A DNA stretch of 27,000 bases from Prorocentrum cordatum (Eukaryota > Sar > Dinophyceae > Prorocentrales > Prorocentraceae): assembly GCA_963575745.1 (NCBI GenBank), contig CAUYUJ010016693.1, positions 154,001-181,000 of the forward strand, in the 5' to 3' direction. Positions 1 through 9,300 of the stretch are shown here, piece by piece. Made by a program: the position numbers and the translations under genes. How positions within the stretch are numbered: the stretch's first letter is position 1; every line of letters starts with the position of its first letter. The notes under the pieces were generated by a model. It saw nothing but the letters and a program-made list of their open reading frames with translations, was not told where the DNA came from and did no database searches.

Positions 1-1613
1 GCAATTCCGGGTGGGATCGCGGCCGGGGCTTGCGGGATCTCCAGGCTGTGGTCCGGCGGTGTTCGTATGGTTGGCGCTCACGCCTGCAGGTCGTAGACTG
101 CCCGTGCCCGGGAGGTGGAGCGATGGCGTGCGACGGACGCGGCCCTCTATCCGACCTGCGCCTGCATCGCTGGCACGAGACGGATACCATTGCGCGTCTG
201 GACGCAAGCGGACGATTTGGCAGAGGAAGGGGAGGAGTCCTGTGGCCCCAATACAAAGTGATGGTGATGCCTCCCGTCAATGCGAAGCAGAGAACTGGTG
301 GCAAGCCGCGGCAAGATTCCTGCCGCATGGTTCTTGAGGGCACCCATCATCCCAGCCTCTTCAATAATTGGCACGACGGCAGGTGACCGTAGGCTGACCG
401 TGTGCGACGCATTTGGAGAGTGAACAATGGAACATGTCCTTCACATGTCTGTGAATCCGTTCCGACCGTACGCGATCTTAGAGTCCGCCTGGCAATGCCC
501 GAGCTGTGGCCAGATAGACCCCTGGACTGGGCACGGTGTAGAGATGAATTCGCAGGATTGGTATCAGAAATGGGGGGGATACGTAATTGTCGCTCTGTCC
601 ATGTTCTCGCCGAGCACCCTTACAGCTCACCGTGTGCCCTCCGCCCCCGGGGAGAGCAATGGAAGAAAACCTGCCCGTTGGGCACAGGCCACAAAACCGC
701 TTCCATGTCTCGATGATCCCTGGAACGTGTGTGGGCTCCAACGCGTGCTTGCCAACCGAAGCCCTACAATACGGCGCAGGCGATGTAAGAAGGGCCAGCG
801 CAGAACACGTGCTTTCGGTGGAGAGCTGCGTGGGGGACAGACACGTTGGGCTCACACATATCCTGAGGATCGTCGGATGTTGCATGCGCCTACGATGCAG
901 CAGCCAAGCGCCAGGCGCTGGCGGTGGCCTGCGCTGGCCGGGCCGCTGCCGCCTTCGGGACGTAGGGCCGAGCCACCGCTGGTGCCGCTGCCACCTCCGC
1001 CACGCGCAGGGGCAGGCACGGCTGCAGAGGGCGGGGCAGGTCGGGGAGCAGAGAGCAGGAGCTGGCGCGACGGCGGATGCAGCCAGGTAGTGCTGCTGAG
1101 CGCGTCGCCGCGGCGGCCCCAGGGGTGTCGGCGACGACGTCGGGATGGCGTGGTGTAGACTTGTTTCCCCGTTTTCCCGTGGAAGCCGAATCCTGTACAC
1201 GCCAGGATCCCGTGTATATATATATATATATATATACACCAGGATCCGCTCTCCTGTGCGAGGCAACGCGCTATGCCCCGCGGCAGGATAGCGCGTCGTT
1301 CCGCTCCGCGGGACGGGAGGCTGGGAGAAGCTCGGGGCGTTGACGCCTGGGGACCGGGCCGTGGATAGCGTGTCGCGGCCGAGGGTGGTGGGCCAGAACC
1401 AGCGGAGCGACACGCTGAGCCAAAGTTCCTGGCCGCAGGGGGCGGCAGCGGTGGCAGGGGCGACAAAGAGTGAGAGGGGCGGGCAAAGAAGGTTACAACC
1501 ATCGCGTTGCCAAGAAGAAGCGCTGAAGCAGGAACGACAAGGCTTTTCTGGCCACGCCGAGCCTCGGTCCCGAATTGTGAAATCTGCCCTAGAACTAAGG
1601 AACGGCCCGAAAA
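1..1613. other. GC-rich sequence with no recognised gene
   Basis: Several open frames overlap here on both strands, for example 427-1158 plus and 478-1668 minus, as expected in stop-poor GC-rich DNA. None shows a domain I recognise. The plus frame at 427 contains one CPSCG-type Cys pair near residue 24, but no partner pair to make a zinc finger. No tandem repeat apart from the TA tract at 1215-1236 was seen. It could be intergenic, intronic or UTR sequence of the repeat gene to its right. Confidence 0.6.
1212..1239. repeat. (TA)11 microsatellite inside a perfect palindrome
   Basis: Eleven TA units at 1215-1236 are framed by GTG on the left and CAC on the right. The whole 28 bp is self-complementary and could extrude as a cruciform. 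GGATCC sites lie just outside on each side. It is the only AT-rich dinucleotide tract in this GC-rich region. Confidence 0.95.
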
Positions 1614-3774
1614 TCAGAGGCCCTCCTGAATCCACTTTGGTCCTTGACTGAGCGGACGATGCAGACACGGATGGGACGCCACCTCTTGGTCGGGCAGCGG
1701 AGGCAGGGGCGGCAGCGGGGGCAGGTCGAAGCCCTCGGACGCCGACTTGGCAACAGCTGCTGGCGCGTCGCTGGCTGATGGCAGGGGCGCCGCCTTCGCG
1801 GTCGGCAGCGGCGCCGCCTTGGCCACCGGCAGCGGCGGCAGCGGCGGCGGCGGGGGTGCGCCGAGGCTCTGAGGCGCCGCCTTCGCTGTCGGCAGGGGCG
1901 CTGCCTTCGCACTAGGCAGAGGCGCCGCCTTCGCGGTCGGCAGCGGCGCCGCCTTGGCTACGGGCAGCGGCGGCAGCGGCGGCGGCGGGGGTGCGCCGAG
2001 GCTCTGAGGCGCCGCCTTCGCTGTCGGAAGGGGCGCCGCCTTCGCACTCGGCAGGGGCGCCGCCTTCGCGGTCGGCAACGGCGCTGCCTTGGCCACCGGG
2101 ACTGGCGGCAGCGGCGGCGGCGGGGGTGCGCCGAGGCTCTGAGGCGCCGCCTTCGCTGTCGGCAGGGGCGCCGCCTTCGCACTAGGCAGAGGCGCCGCCT
2201 TCGCGGTCGGCAACGGCGCCGCTGCCGCCTTCGCACTCGGCAGAGGCGCCGCCTTCGCGGTCGGCAGCGGCGCTGCCTTGGCCACCGGCAGCGGCGGCAG
2301 CGGCGGCGACGGGGGTGCGCCGAGGCTCTGAGGCGCCGCCTTCGCTGTCGGCAGGGGCGCTGCCTTCGCACTCGGCAGAGGCGCCGCCTTCGCGGTCGGC
2401 AGCGGCGCTGCCTTGGCCACCGGCAGCGGCGGCAGCGGCGGCGGCGGGGGTGCGCCGAGGCTCTGAGGCGCCGCCTTCGCTGTCGGCAGGGGCGCTGCCT
2501 TCGCACTAGGCAGAGGCGCCGCCTTCGCGGTCGGCAGCGGCGCCGCCTTGGCTACCGGCAGCGGCGGCAGCGGCGGCGGCGGGGGTGCGCCGAGGCTCTG
2601 AGGCGCCGCCTTCGCTGTCGGCAGGGGCGCCGCCTTCGCACTCGGCAGGGGCGCCGCCTTCGCGGTCGGCAACGGCGCTGCCTTGGCCACCGGGACTGGC
2701 GGCAGCGGCGGCGGCGTGGGTGCGCCGAGGCTCTGAGGCGCCGCCTTCGCTGTCGGCAGGGGCGACGCCTTCGCACTAGGCAGAGGCGCCGCCTTCGCGG
2801 TCGGCAACGGCGCCGCTGCCGCCTTCGCACTCGGCAGAGGCGCCGCCTTCGCGGTCGGCAGCGGCGCTGCCTTGGCCACCGGCAGCGGCGGCAGCGGCGG
2901 CGGCGGGGGTGCGCCGAGGCTCTGAGGCGCCGCCTTGTCGGCTGCCTTCGCACTCGGCAGAGGCGCCGCCTTCGCAGCGGCGCTGCCTTGGCGGCAGCTC
3001 TGAGGCGCCGCCTTCGCTGTCGGCAGGGGCGCCTTCGCACTCGCAGAGGCGCCGCCTTCGCGGTCGGCAGCGGCGCTGCCTTGGCCACCGGCAGCGGCGG
3101 CGCGGCGGCGGCGGGGGTGCGCCGAGGCTCTGAGGCGCCGCCTTCGCTGTCGGCAGGGGCGCTGCCTTCGCACTCGGCAGAGGCGCCGCCTTCGCGGTCG
3201 GCAGCGGCGCTGCCTTGGCCACCGGCAGCGGCGGCGGCGGGGGTGCGCCGAGGCTCTGAGGCGCCGCCTTCGCTGTCGGCAGGGGCGCTGCCTTCGCACT
3301 CGGCAGAGGCGCCGCCTTCGCGGTCGGCAGCGGCGCTGCCTTGGCCACCGGCAGCGGCGGCAGCGGCGGCGGCGGGGGTGCGCCGAGGCTCTGAGGCGCC
3401 GCCTTCGCTGTCGGCAGGGGCGCTGCCTTCGCACTCGGCAGAGGCGCCGCCTTCGCGGTCGGCAGCGGCGCCGCCTTGGCCACCGGCAGCGGCGGCAGCG
3501 GCGGCGGCTCTGCGTTTGCACTCGGCAGGGGCGCCGCTTTCGCCGCAGGCGCCGAATTAGCAGCGGGCAGCGGTGGCAGCGGCGCTGCCTTTGCACTCGG
3601 CAAAGGCGCAGCCCTCGCCGCTGGCAGGGGTGGCAGCGGAGAGGGTGAGGGCGGCCTAAGCTCATTCGCGCTGGCTGGTAGCGCCGGTGGCGGCTGGGGC
3701 GGGTCCTGGACCTGCGCATGGGGTGCGACTGAGTAGGGTTTTGCCTCGTCACGGCCAACGCCTCTCGTCTCATA
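1614..3774 (-). CDS. Hypothetical Pro/Ala/Lys-rich tandem-repeat protein, frame-disrupted
   Basis: I do not recognise a family. On the minus strand one frame reads a 45-residue unit made of octapeptides such as AKAAPLPT and AKAAPLPS, then AKAAPQSLG, then a PPPPPLPPLPV linker. The frame is open from about 3774 to about 3110. The same register resumes near 2940 in a different frame and runs to a TGA at 1614-1616. The last ~50 residues are non-repetitive. No ATG opens the frame on the 5' side; a CTACTCAG acceptor-like site lies near 3733, so the first exon may be elsewhere. Ten of eleven unit boundaries keep the reading frame, which argues for past or present coding. Between 2914 and 3122 at least three small indels break it. 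Alternatives are a non-coding GC-rich minisatellite that is open by chance, or a true gene with local sequence errors. An Arg-rich frame starting at 3875 is judged a shadow. Confidence 0.35.
1779..3540. repeat. 135-bp tandem repeat array (11 copies)
   Basis: The landmark CCGAGGCTCTGAGGCGCC recurs at 1861, 1996, 2131, 2320, 2455, 2590, 2725, 2914, 3122, 3248 and 3383. Successive spacings are 135, 135, 189, 135, 135, 135, 189, 208, 126 and 135 bp. The two 189-bp units carry the same extra 54 bp, and the 126-bp unit lacks 9 bp. Only the 208-bp unit is not divisible by three. Each unit is itself built from ~24-bp sub-repeats. The identical 189-bp variants, spaced by the same set of neighbours, suggest a block duplication of about 594 bp. 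Confidence 0.95.
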
Positions 3775-4478
3775 TCATGTGAGCCTCGCGACCAACGAAC
3801 GACCAGACCGATCCAACGGCCGATTGCACCCGTGGTGGCGTGGTCTGAGCACACCAAAGGCCACTGCACCATCATGATACGACAGCGATTATGCTGGTCA
3901 AGACATGGTCACAAGATCAGGTCGAACCGATCGCACAATGAGGCCGAGTCGGTTTCGCCAGCAACGGTCGCTGCGCCGCTTTCCCTGAGAGCGACGATAT
4001 CCGATCACCGATCCCATCGCTCTCTCTTCTCCTGATGGCCCTGTACCTCACTGGCTCCTCCTCGAAGCTTGCAAAAACCATTCGCCTCCCTTTCGTTGCC
4101 CGCCTCCTCCTCCTTCTCCTCCTCCTCCTCCTCCTCCTCTTCCCCCCATCCACATCATCCTGTTTTCCCTCGTCCTCCACTTCCACCTATCATCAGGATA
4201 CTCGCCAAAGACGCCACAAGGTCAAGATCAGAGAGAAGCTCGTCGCAAGAAAGGTCAACCGAAGAATGCAAGAGAGACGCGCCCCTGCTCTGGCTACTCG
4301 ATGCGCTTACCTGCCCTCAGGATTGTCCAGTGCCATCTGCACTGATATGCTCGGCAAGTCGCCTGGGAAACCCCAACTCCTGAGGCTGAATCCTGCACCT
4401 CCGAGCGCGAGGACACCCATCACTGTGAACGCAAGCGCAGTGGGCTGCCTCGTGAGAAACTGACGCCAAGTGCGTAGC
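3775..4478. other. Non-repetitive spacer with a short (TCC)n tract
   Basis: No gene is recognised. A pyrimidine tract of CTC/TCC triplets spans about 4102-4146 and produces a poly-Leu or poly-Ser open frame on the plus strand that looks artefactual. The rest is mixed sequence without repeats. Confidence 0.6.
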
Positions 4479-5006
4479 TTACACCCTATAGCACGACCCG
4501 TCGCGACCACTCACGTCCTCGCCCTCGCCCTTGCCCTCCTCACAACCTTCGGCGTCGTCGTCGTCGCCCTCGTTCTCGTCCTCGTCCTCGTCCTCGTCGT
4601 CGTCGTTGTCGTCATCGTCGTCGTTGTCGTCGTAGTCGTCCTCCTCCTCGTCGTTGTCGCTGTCGTCCACCTTCTCTTTCTCCTCCCTGGCCAGCTCTAC
4701 CATGGTGGATTTCCCCTTCACATCGGCAGTGAAGCTGGCAACTTCCCTGACATCCGCCGACGTGGCCTCCTCGGGATAGCTTTTCGCCCTGGGCCCGTCT
4801 TTGATCGCCCGGGGGCCCGAACATGACCCCCGAGGGCCGAAAATGAAAACCAGCGGCCGAAAAACCCTTCCGTCGGAACTCTTGAAATGGGTTCGACGTC
4901 CATGCCACGTCGTTTGGCCCACAAAGGGCGAAGGAGTTCGGCGAAGTGGCTCGGTGCATATGCGCTGCAGCTTCCCGCAGCTTGGGAAGCTGAGGCATCC
5001 AGACAC
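4479..5006 (-). CDS. Possible open frame with an acidic Asp/Glu-rich C-terminus
   Basis: A 175-codon minus-strand frame ends at 4479. Residues ~85-115 look non-repetitive and protein-like (around TADVKGKSTMVELAREEKEK). They are followed by an acidic tail of about 45 Asp/Glu with few other residues, then a Gly/Glu stretch. Acidic tails of this kind occur in histone chaperones and nucleolar proteins, but no such domain is visible upstream. The tail is encoded by a degenerate (GTC)n/(GAC)n tract at about 4549-4672, so it may be only a microsatellite. If real, the first half is probably not coding and the exon would start near 4790. No family is recognised. Confidence 0.2.
   Translation of the reverse strand: MSGCLSFPSCGKLQRICTEPLRRTPSPFVGQTTWHGRRTHFKSSDGRVFRPLVFIFGPRGSCSGPRAIKDGPRAKSYPEEATSADVREVASFTADVKGKSTMVELAREEKEKVDDSDNDEEEDDYDDNDDDDDNDDDEDEDEDENEGDDDDAEGCEEGKGEGEDVSGRDGSCYRV
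4549..4672. repeat. Degenerate GTC/CTC trinucleotide tract
   Basis: About 120 bp consist almost entirely of GTC, CTC and GTT triplets on the plus strand, interrupted by single-base changes. The interruptions keep a three-base phase. Confidence 0.9.
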
Positions 5007-5055
5007 CGAACTCCGTGGCCGACCAGAATACTCGGCGTATACCTCGAGCCGCGAC

Positions 5056-5155
5056 GGGGTCAGATCTCAACGGGACGGGTCACTTCCCATCAGACTGGGT
5101 CAAATCCCGACGGGTCAGAGAACCGGGAACGGTTCAGATATCAACGGGCGGAACA
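5056..5155 (-). repeat. 20-bp minisatellite, left inverted copy
   Basis: Read on the minus strand, the sequence is a run of ~20-bp units with consensus close to GTTGGGATCTGACCCAGTCT. Clean units cover 5057-5111 and a decayed continuation reaches about 5150. The same units occur in the opposite orientation at 6884-6942. Confidence 0.75.
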
Positions 5156-5299
5156 AGCTCCGTTTTAAAGTGTGTGCAGCATGATCACCTTGGCAATGGA
5201 AGCCGAATGGTATCCCTTAGATGAACTCACTCGGTTTTCATGGTGCGCGGTTGGAATCTCTACCGCTCCACTGCCCTATGATATCGGAGTTCTAAATGC

Positions 5300-5770
5300 T
5301 CCAAGGCGGCCCCATATAGGCGCAAGGCACTCAAGACGTCCCCAAGACGGCTCCAAGAGGCCTTCTGGGAGGGCCCCAAGAAACCAAAATCAGGAACATC
5401 CCTATGGGTTGCTCCCGACGGCCCCCCCTGGGGTCTTCAAGATGGCACGCGTTGCAGCCCAAGAGGCCCCTCAACAGGACCCCAAGACGGACCAAGAGGG
5501 GCCCAAGACTGCCGAAGAGCCCCCCAATATGGCCCAAGGGATTTCCAAGATGGCCCCACAGCGCCCCAAGAAGACCCAGAGAGGCCTCTAAAACTACTTT
5601 GGGAGGCCTCAGACGGGCCAAGAACGGCCTAAGACAGCCCATGCGGCCCTCGAAGGCCCCCAAAGACCCGACCAGAGATCCCCAAGGGGTTCCCACGAGG
5701 CCCCCCAAAGGCTCCCGGGCGGCTCCCAAGAGGCCCCAAGACGCCCCAAATGTTCCCACAAAGGTTTCCG
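5300..5770 (+). repeat. Degenerate CCCCAAGA(GG) minisatellite
   Basis: Short words such as CCCAAGACGG, CCCCAAGAGGCC and CCAAGATGGC recur dozens of times at irregular 10-20 bp spacing. Both strands stay open, giving Pro/Lys/Arg-rich or Gly/Leu/Trp-rich frames with no recognisable domain. Unit lengths are not constant and do not keep a three-base phase, so it is treated as non-coding. Confidence 0.8.
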
Positions 5771-5899
5771 CAGTAGCTGGGGGAACACATCGCCCAACAA
5801 TTTGGCAGGACTCCGGCCCAATCTTTGACCACAGAGTCGTTTCCAACACGCACGGGGCGGCGGTGGTTCGCCGTAGGCGCAGTGGATATGATTCATCTT

Positions 5900-6300
5900 C
5901 AGCACCACCATTGATTCTAATCAGCATTACCATGACAATCCACCATTATAGTCAGTATCATCATGACAATCATCAAACTGATCATCAACAACAACACCAT
6001 CCGAATCACCATCACTATACTCACCCTACCTCCTCCTCATCCTCCTTCTCATCCTCTACTATGCCCTCCACATCGTCGTCATCACCATATGCCGGATCAT
6101 CCTTATCATCATCACCATCACCAACAACATCATCACCGTCAATATCATTTGCACCATTCGCATCTGAGCCGTGACCATCATTCTCACAATTTCTTGGCAT
6201 CTAGCATCATCAGATTCCCCATCGTCATGCCCCACACTCGCCCTACTCCTCCTCATCACCATCCTCACCATCATCACGATCACCACGTCATGTTCATCGA
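5900..6300 (+). repeat. CAT/ATC-rich low-complexity tract
   Basis: The tract is dominated by CAT, ATC, CAC and TCC triplets with many interruptions. It resembles the longer CAT tract at 14992-16335 and, like it, contains TCC-rich stretches. Confidence 0.85.
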
Positions 6301-6302
6301 CA

Positions 6303-6785
6303 AAGAATCCACAAAAGGAATCCTACGGAATTCTGAGCCCTCCAGGGTCCTCAGAAATCCCTGGGGATCTTCAGGAATTCGTCAAGGATCCTGCAGGAAT
6401 CCTTCAGGGATTCCAGAGAATCCTCGGGAATCTTTTAGGAATCCTTCCAGAATCCTTCCTCGGAGTCCTTGGGGGACCATCAGGAACCCATCGGAATCCG
6501 GAGGATTTCTTAGAAATCGCTTGGAATCCTCAGGAACCCAGGGTACCCCCAGGCATTTTCACGAATCTAGAGGAATCCTCTGGAATCCACAGGAGCCCTT
6601 AAGAATCCTCAGGAGCAGCAGCCCACAAGAATCCGGAGGATTCGTCAGGATTCCGCAGGAAACTCACGGAATCCTGAAGGAATCCTTCAGAAATCCCCAG
6701 GGATCCTTCCGGAATCCTTAGAACAATCAAGAATCCTTCAGGGATCTTCCAAGAATTCTTCAGGAATCCGGGGGAATCCAGCACG
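6303..6785 (+). repeat. GGAATCCT-type minisatellite
   Basis: The word GGAATCC, or a one-base variant such as GGGATCC or AGAATCC, recurs about every 9-20 bp across 480 bp, often joined by TTCAG or CTCAG. Spacing is irregular. The encoded frames are Gly/Ile/Pro/Arg/Asn-rich and have no known domain. Confidence 0.85.
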
Positions 6786-6883
6786 AAGCCAAGGGGGCGC
6801 TCAGGAGGCGCTCTCAATGAGGCGCCTACAAATCATTACAAGTCGCTTGAAAGCTTGAATGATTTTCGTTGGTTTTCATTCCC

Positions 6884-6942
6884 GTTGGGATCTGACTCAG
6901 TCTGTTGGGATCTAACCGGTCGCGTTAGGATATGACACCTTA
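6884..6942 (+). repeat. 20-bp minisatellite, right copy
   Basis: Three consecutive ~20-bp units begin GTTGGGATCT, GTTGGGATCT and GTTAGGATAT at 6884, 6904 and 6924. They align base for base, with scattered mismatches, to the reverse complement of 5057-5111. Together the two copies form ~55-bp inverted repeats about 1.8 kb apart. Confidence 0.75.
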
Positions 6943-7140
6943 TGATCTTATCTGGGATACCTCTCGCCAGGTAAGGATTCGGGATGCGGCCAGAACAAAA
7001 AACCCAAGGCAGTCCTTGCTGGCCTCAACAGGGCCCCCGAGTAGTCTGAGTCTGGGGCGGTCTCAACACCTCAACCCCGTGGCGCGGAGGGCACCAAGTG
7101 CGCCGACGGAATCGGAGCCGGGGTGTTGAGACGATTCACC
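6943..7140. other. Spacer with an 11-bp inverted repeat
   Basis: No gene is recognised. GTCTCAACACC at 7060-7070 is the exact reverse complement of GGTGTTGAGAC at 7122-7132. The 51-bp interval is GC-rich. The right arm ends where the next array begins. Confidence 0.6.
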
Positions 7141-7810
7141 TTTGTTTCACTCGAATTTCACATTTCGCTCGTTTAATTTCGCTCGTTTAATTTGGCTCGG
7201 TTTAAATTCGCTCGGGTTTACATTCGCTCGGTGTAAATTCGCTCGGGTTTAAATTCGCTCGGGATAAAATACGCTCGGTGTAAAGTCGCTCGTTCTTGTT
7301 CGCTCGTTAAATGTCGCTCGGTTCTATCGCTCGTTTAATTCTGCTCGGATATAATGTTGCTCGTTTTTTTTCGCTCGGTCGATTCCTGGTTACCGCCGGG
7401 AGCGCCGCCTCCGGCCAGACAGACCACAAATCCACAAGTCGCTCGGAGAGTCGAAGAAACTCGCTCGAACTTACATTCGCTCGGATTTAATTTCGCTCGG
7501 ATGGAGCTTGCTCGGTCGATGCCCGGTCGCCGCCTGGAGGCACCTCTGTGTCGCTGTTGTGTAATTTCGCTTGGTGTGTTTCGCTTGTTTAATGTCGCTC
7601 GGTTTGAAGTCACGCGGGTGTAAACTCGCTCGGGCGAAAACTCGCTCGACTTAAATTTGCTCGAGTTTGGATTTGCTCGTTGGTTTCGCTCGTTTCATTT
7701 CGTTCGTTTTTGTTTCGCTCGTTTAATTTCGCTCGATTTGAAGTCATGCGGGTGCGAACTCGCTCGGGTGTAAACTCGCTCGATCTCAATTCGCTCGGGT
7801 TTAAATGCTT
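7141..7810 (+). repeat. TTCGCTCGG minisatellite array, block A
   Basis: The word TCGCTCG recurs about every 15-17 bp with linkers rich in TTTAA, giving units like TTCGCTCGGTTTAAA. Two interruptions, starting near 7373 and 7510, share a related segment beginning GCTCGGTCGAT and containing CCGCC(G/T)GGAG. This indicates a ~137-bp higher-order duplication within the array. Spacing is irregular and non-triplet, so the open frames across it are not taken as coding. Confidence 0.9.
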
Positions 7811-7814
7811 GTCC

Positions 7815-8400
7815 TCACGTGCCCAAGTCTTGAGGAAGCCTCGAGCGAGACGCTTGGTTTCACGCCTCCAGTTGCCCAGGCAGATGTCTAGCATCAGGAT
7901 GTGTTCAGGATGCCTCGAGCGAGACGCTTGTTTGCACGCGTCCAGGTCGTCCAAGCAGATGTCTAGCATGAGGATGTGCTGAGGATATATCGAGACAAAC
8001 GCTTGTTTTCACGTGTCCGGGTCGCCCAGGCGGATGGCTACCATGAAGATGTGTTGAGGATGTCTCGAGCGAGGTGTTTGCTTTCACGTGTCCAGGTCGC
8101 TCAGGCGGATGTCTAGCATGAGGAGGGGATGAGAAAGTCTCGAGCGAAACGCTTGTTTTTACGTGCCCAGGTCACCCTGGCGGGCGTCTAACATGAAGAT
8201 GTGTTGAGGATGCCTCGAGCGAACCACTTGTTTTCACGTGTCCAGTTCGCCCAGGCGGATGTCTAGCGGATGTCTAAGAGCCTAGCATGAAGATGTGTAG
8301 AGGATGCGTTGAGCGAAACGCTTGTTTTCACGTGGCCAGGCCGACCAGGCGGATGTCTAGCATGAGGATTTGGGCAGAATGTCTCGAACGAAACGCTCGT
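7815..8400 (+). repeat. 75-bp tandem repeat containing CTCGAGCGAAACGCTTG
   Basis: TCGAG or a variant falls at 7841, 7915, 7990, 8065, 8140, 8215, 8309 and 8384. Spacings are 74, 75, 75, 75, 75, 94 and 75 bp. The unit runs CTCGAGCGAAACGCTTGTTT, CACGTGTCCAGGTCGCCCAG, GCGGATGTCTAGCATGAGGA, TGTGTTGAGGATG. The 94-bp unit carries a ~19-bp local duplication of GCGGATGTCTA. The core CGAGCGAAA is the reverse complement of the word in the array immediately to the left. Confidence 0.92.
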
Positions 8401-8430
8401 CCCCCGCACGTTTCGTAGCGCACCCCCTTT

Positions 8431-8733
8431 GCACGTCCCGCGGTGCGTCCCCATGGCACGTCCCCTGGCACTTCGCCTGGCGCGTCCCTTGGAACGTTCC
8501 GCAGCACGTCCGCCTGGCATGTCCCCTGTCAATTAGCTCTGGGGCAGCTACTATGTGCCCAGGCAGCTCGAGCTTAAGATCCACATTAGTTCGGTCAGGA
8601 CTCGGATGCAAAGGGGGATTCGAACCACAACGCTGTAGAGCAGAATCGCGGCATGGCACATCGCATTTCAGCACGGCGCAGCACAGCACAGCCCTCGGCA
8701 CGGTACATCAAAATCGATACACTCGGCATTGCA
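8431..8733 (-). repeat. SINE-like dispersed unit, copy 1
   Basis: This ~300-bp unit is repeated at 8781-9092. On the minus strand it contains an exact Pol III B-box-type motif, GGTTCGAATCC, at 8616-8626. About 38 bp upstream of it, at 8664-8672, lies GCTGAAATG, which fits the inner part of an A box. A tRNA T-stem does not pair well around the B box, so it is not a functional tRNA. The right-hand part on the minus strand (8431-8530 in window coordinates) is a decayed TGGCACGTCCC repeat. A tRNA-derived SINE is one explanation. Confidence 0.4.
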
Positions 8734-8780
8734 ACAGGGCGCATTCCCTGGTACGTTCCGTGGCGCGGCGCGTCCCCTTG

Positions 8781-9092
8781 GCACGTCCCGCGGTGCGTCC
8801 GCATGGCAGGTCCCCTGGCACGTCGCCTGGCGCGTCCCTTGGGACGTTCCGCGGCGCGTCCGCCTGGCATTTCCCCATTTCCCCCCGTTTATTAGCTCTG
8901 GGGCAGCTACTATGTGCCCAGGCAGCTCGAGCTTAAGATCCAGATTGGTTCGGTCAGGACTCGGACGCAAAGGGGGATTCGAACCACAACGCTGTAGAGC
9001 ACAATCGCGGCATGGCACATCGCAACTCAGCACGGCACAGCACAGCACAGCCCTCGGCACGGTAAATCAAGATCGATGCACTCAGCATTGCA
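8781..9092 (-). repeat. SINE-like dispersed unit, copy 2
   Basis: This is a direct duplicate of 8431-8733, offset by 350 bp at its left end and 359 bp over most of its length, with scattered substitutions. The B-box-type motif is identical at 8975-8985. The A-box-like GCTGAGTTG at 9023-9031 fits the consensus interior better than in copy 1. No terminal poly-A tail or target-site duplication is obvious, so tandem duplication rather than two independent insertions is likely. Confidence 0.4.
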
Positions 9093-9300
9093 TTTGCTCG
9101 TCGTCCAATCAAGTGTCTTTGAAAATGCTGCCATGCCTTTCATTTCTGTACTCCCTTCCGGGTTCGTGGCTCGATCATGTTCCCGGAGAGGGCGGCGGCC
9201 CAGGTTTCTCTTTTAGTTTGTAAGTTTGTCCCTGGTGCCATGTTGGGGAAGGGCTGGCGGAATTACTCCTTGATAAATACCGAGGTCGGGAAGGGCCGGC
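9093..9300. other. Spacer with no recognised feature
   Basis: Mixed-composition sequence without clear repeats. GGGAAGGGCYGGCGGAA-type wording occurs twice, near 9246 and 9289, and suggests a small local duplication. Confidence 0.5.

Noticed and set aside
427-1158. 243-codon plus-strand frame with a CPSCG motif
   Set aside because: There is a single Cys pair without partner residues, and an equally long frame exists on the other strand. It is not enough to call a gene.
1614-3875. Single intact 753-codon minus-strand gene starting at the ATG at 3875
   Set aside because: Its first half reads the repeat in an Arg-rich frame and its second half in the AKAAPLP frame. The switch happens only because of indels at 2914-3122, so the ATG is unlikely to be the true start.
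7815-8400. Possible CRISPR-like array with regular 75-bp spacing
   Set aside because: The entire unit is repeated, not a short repeat with unique spacers, and no cas genes are present. It is a tandem minisatellite.
8975-9040. tRNA gene on the minus strand
   Set aside because: The T-loop motif is present, but the T-stem and acceptor stem do not pair, and no clear anticodon arm can be drawn.
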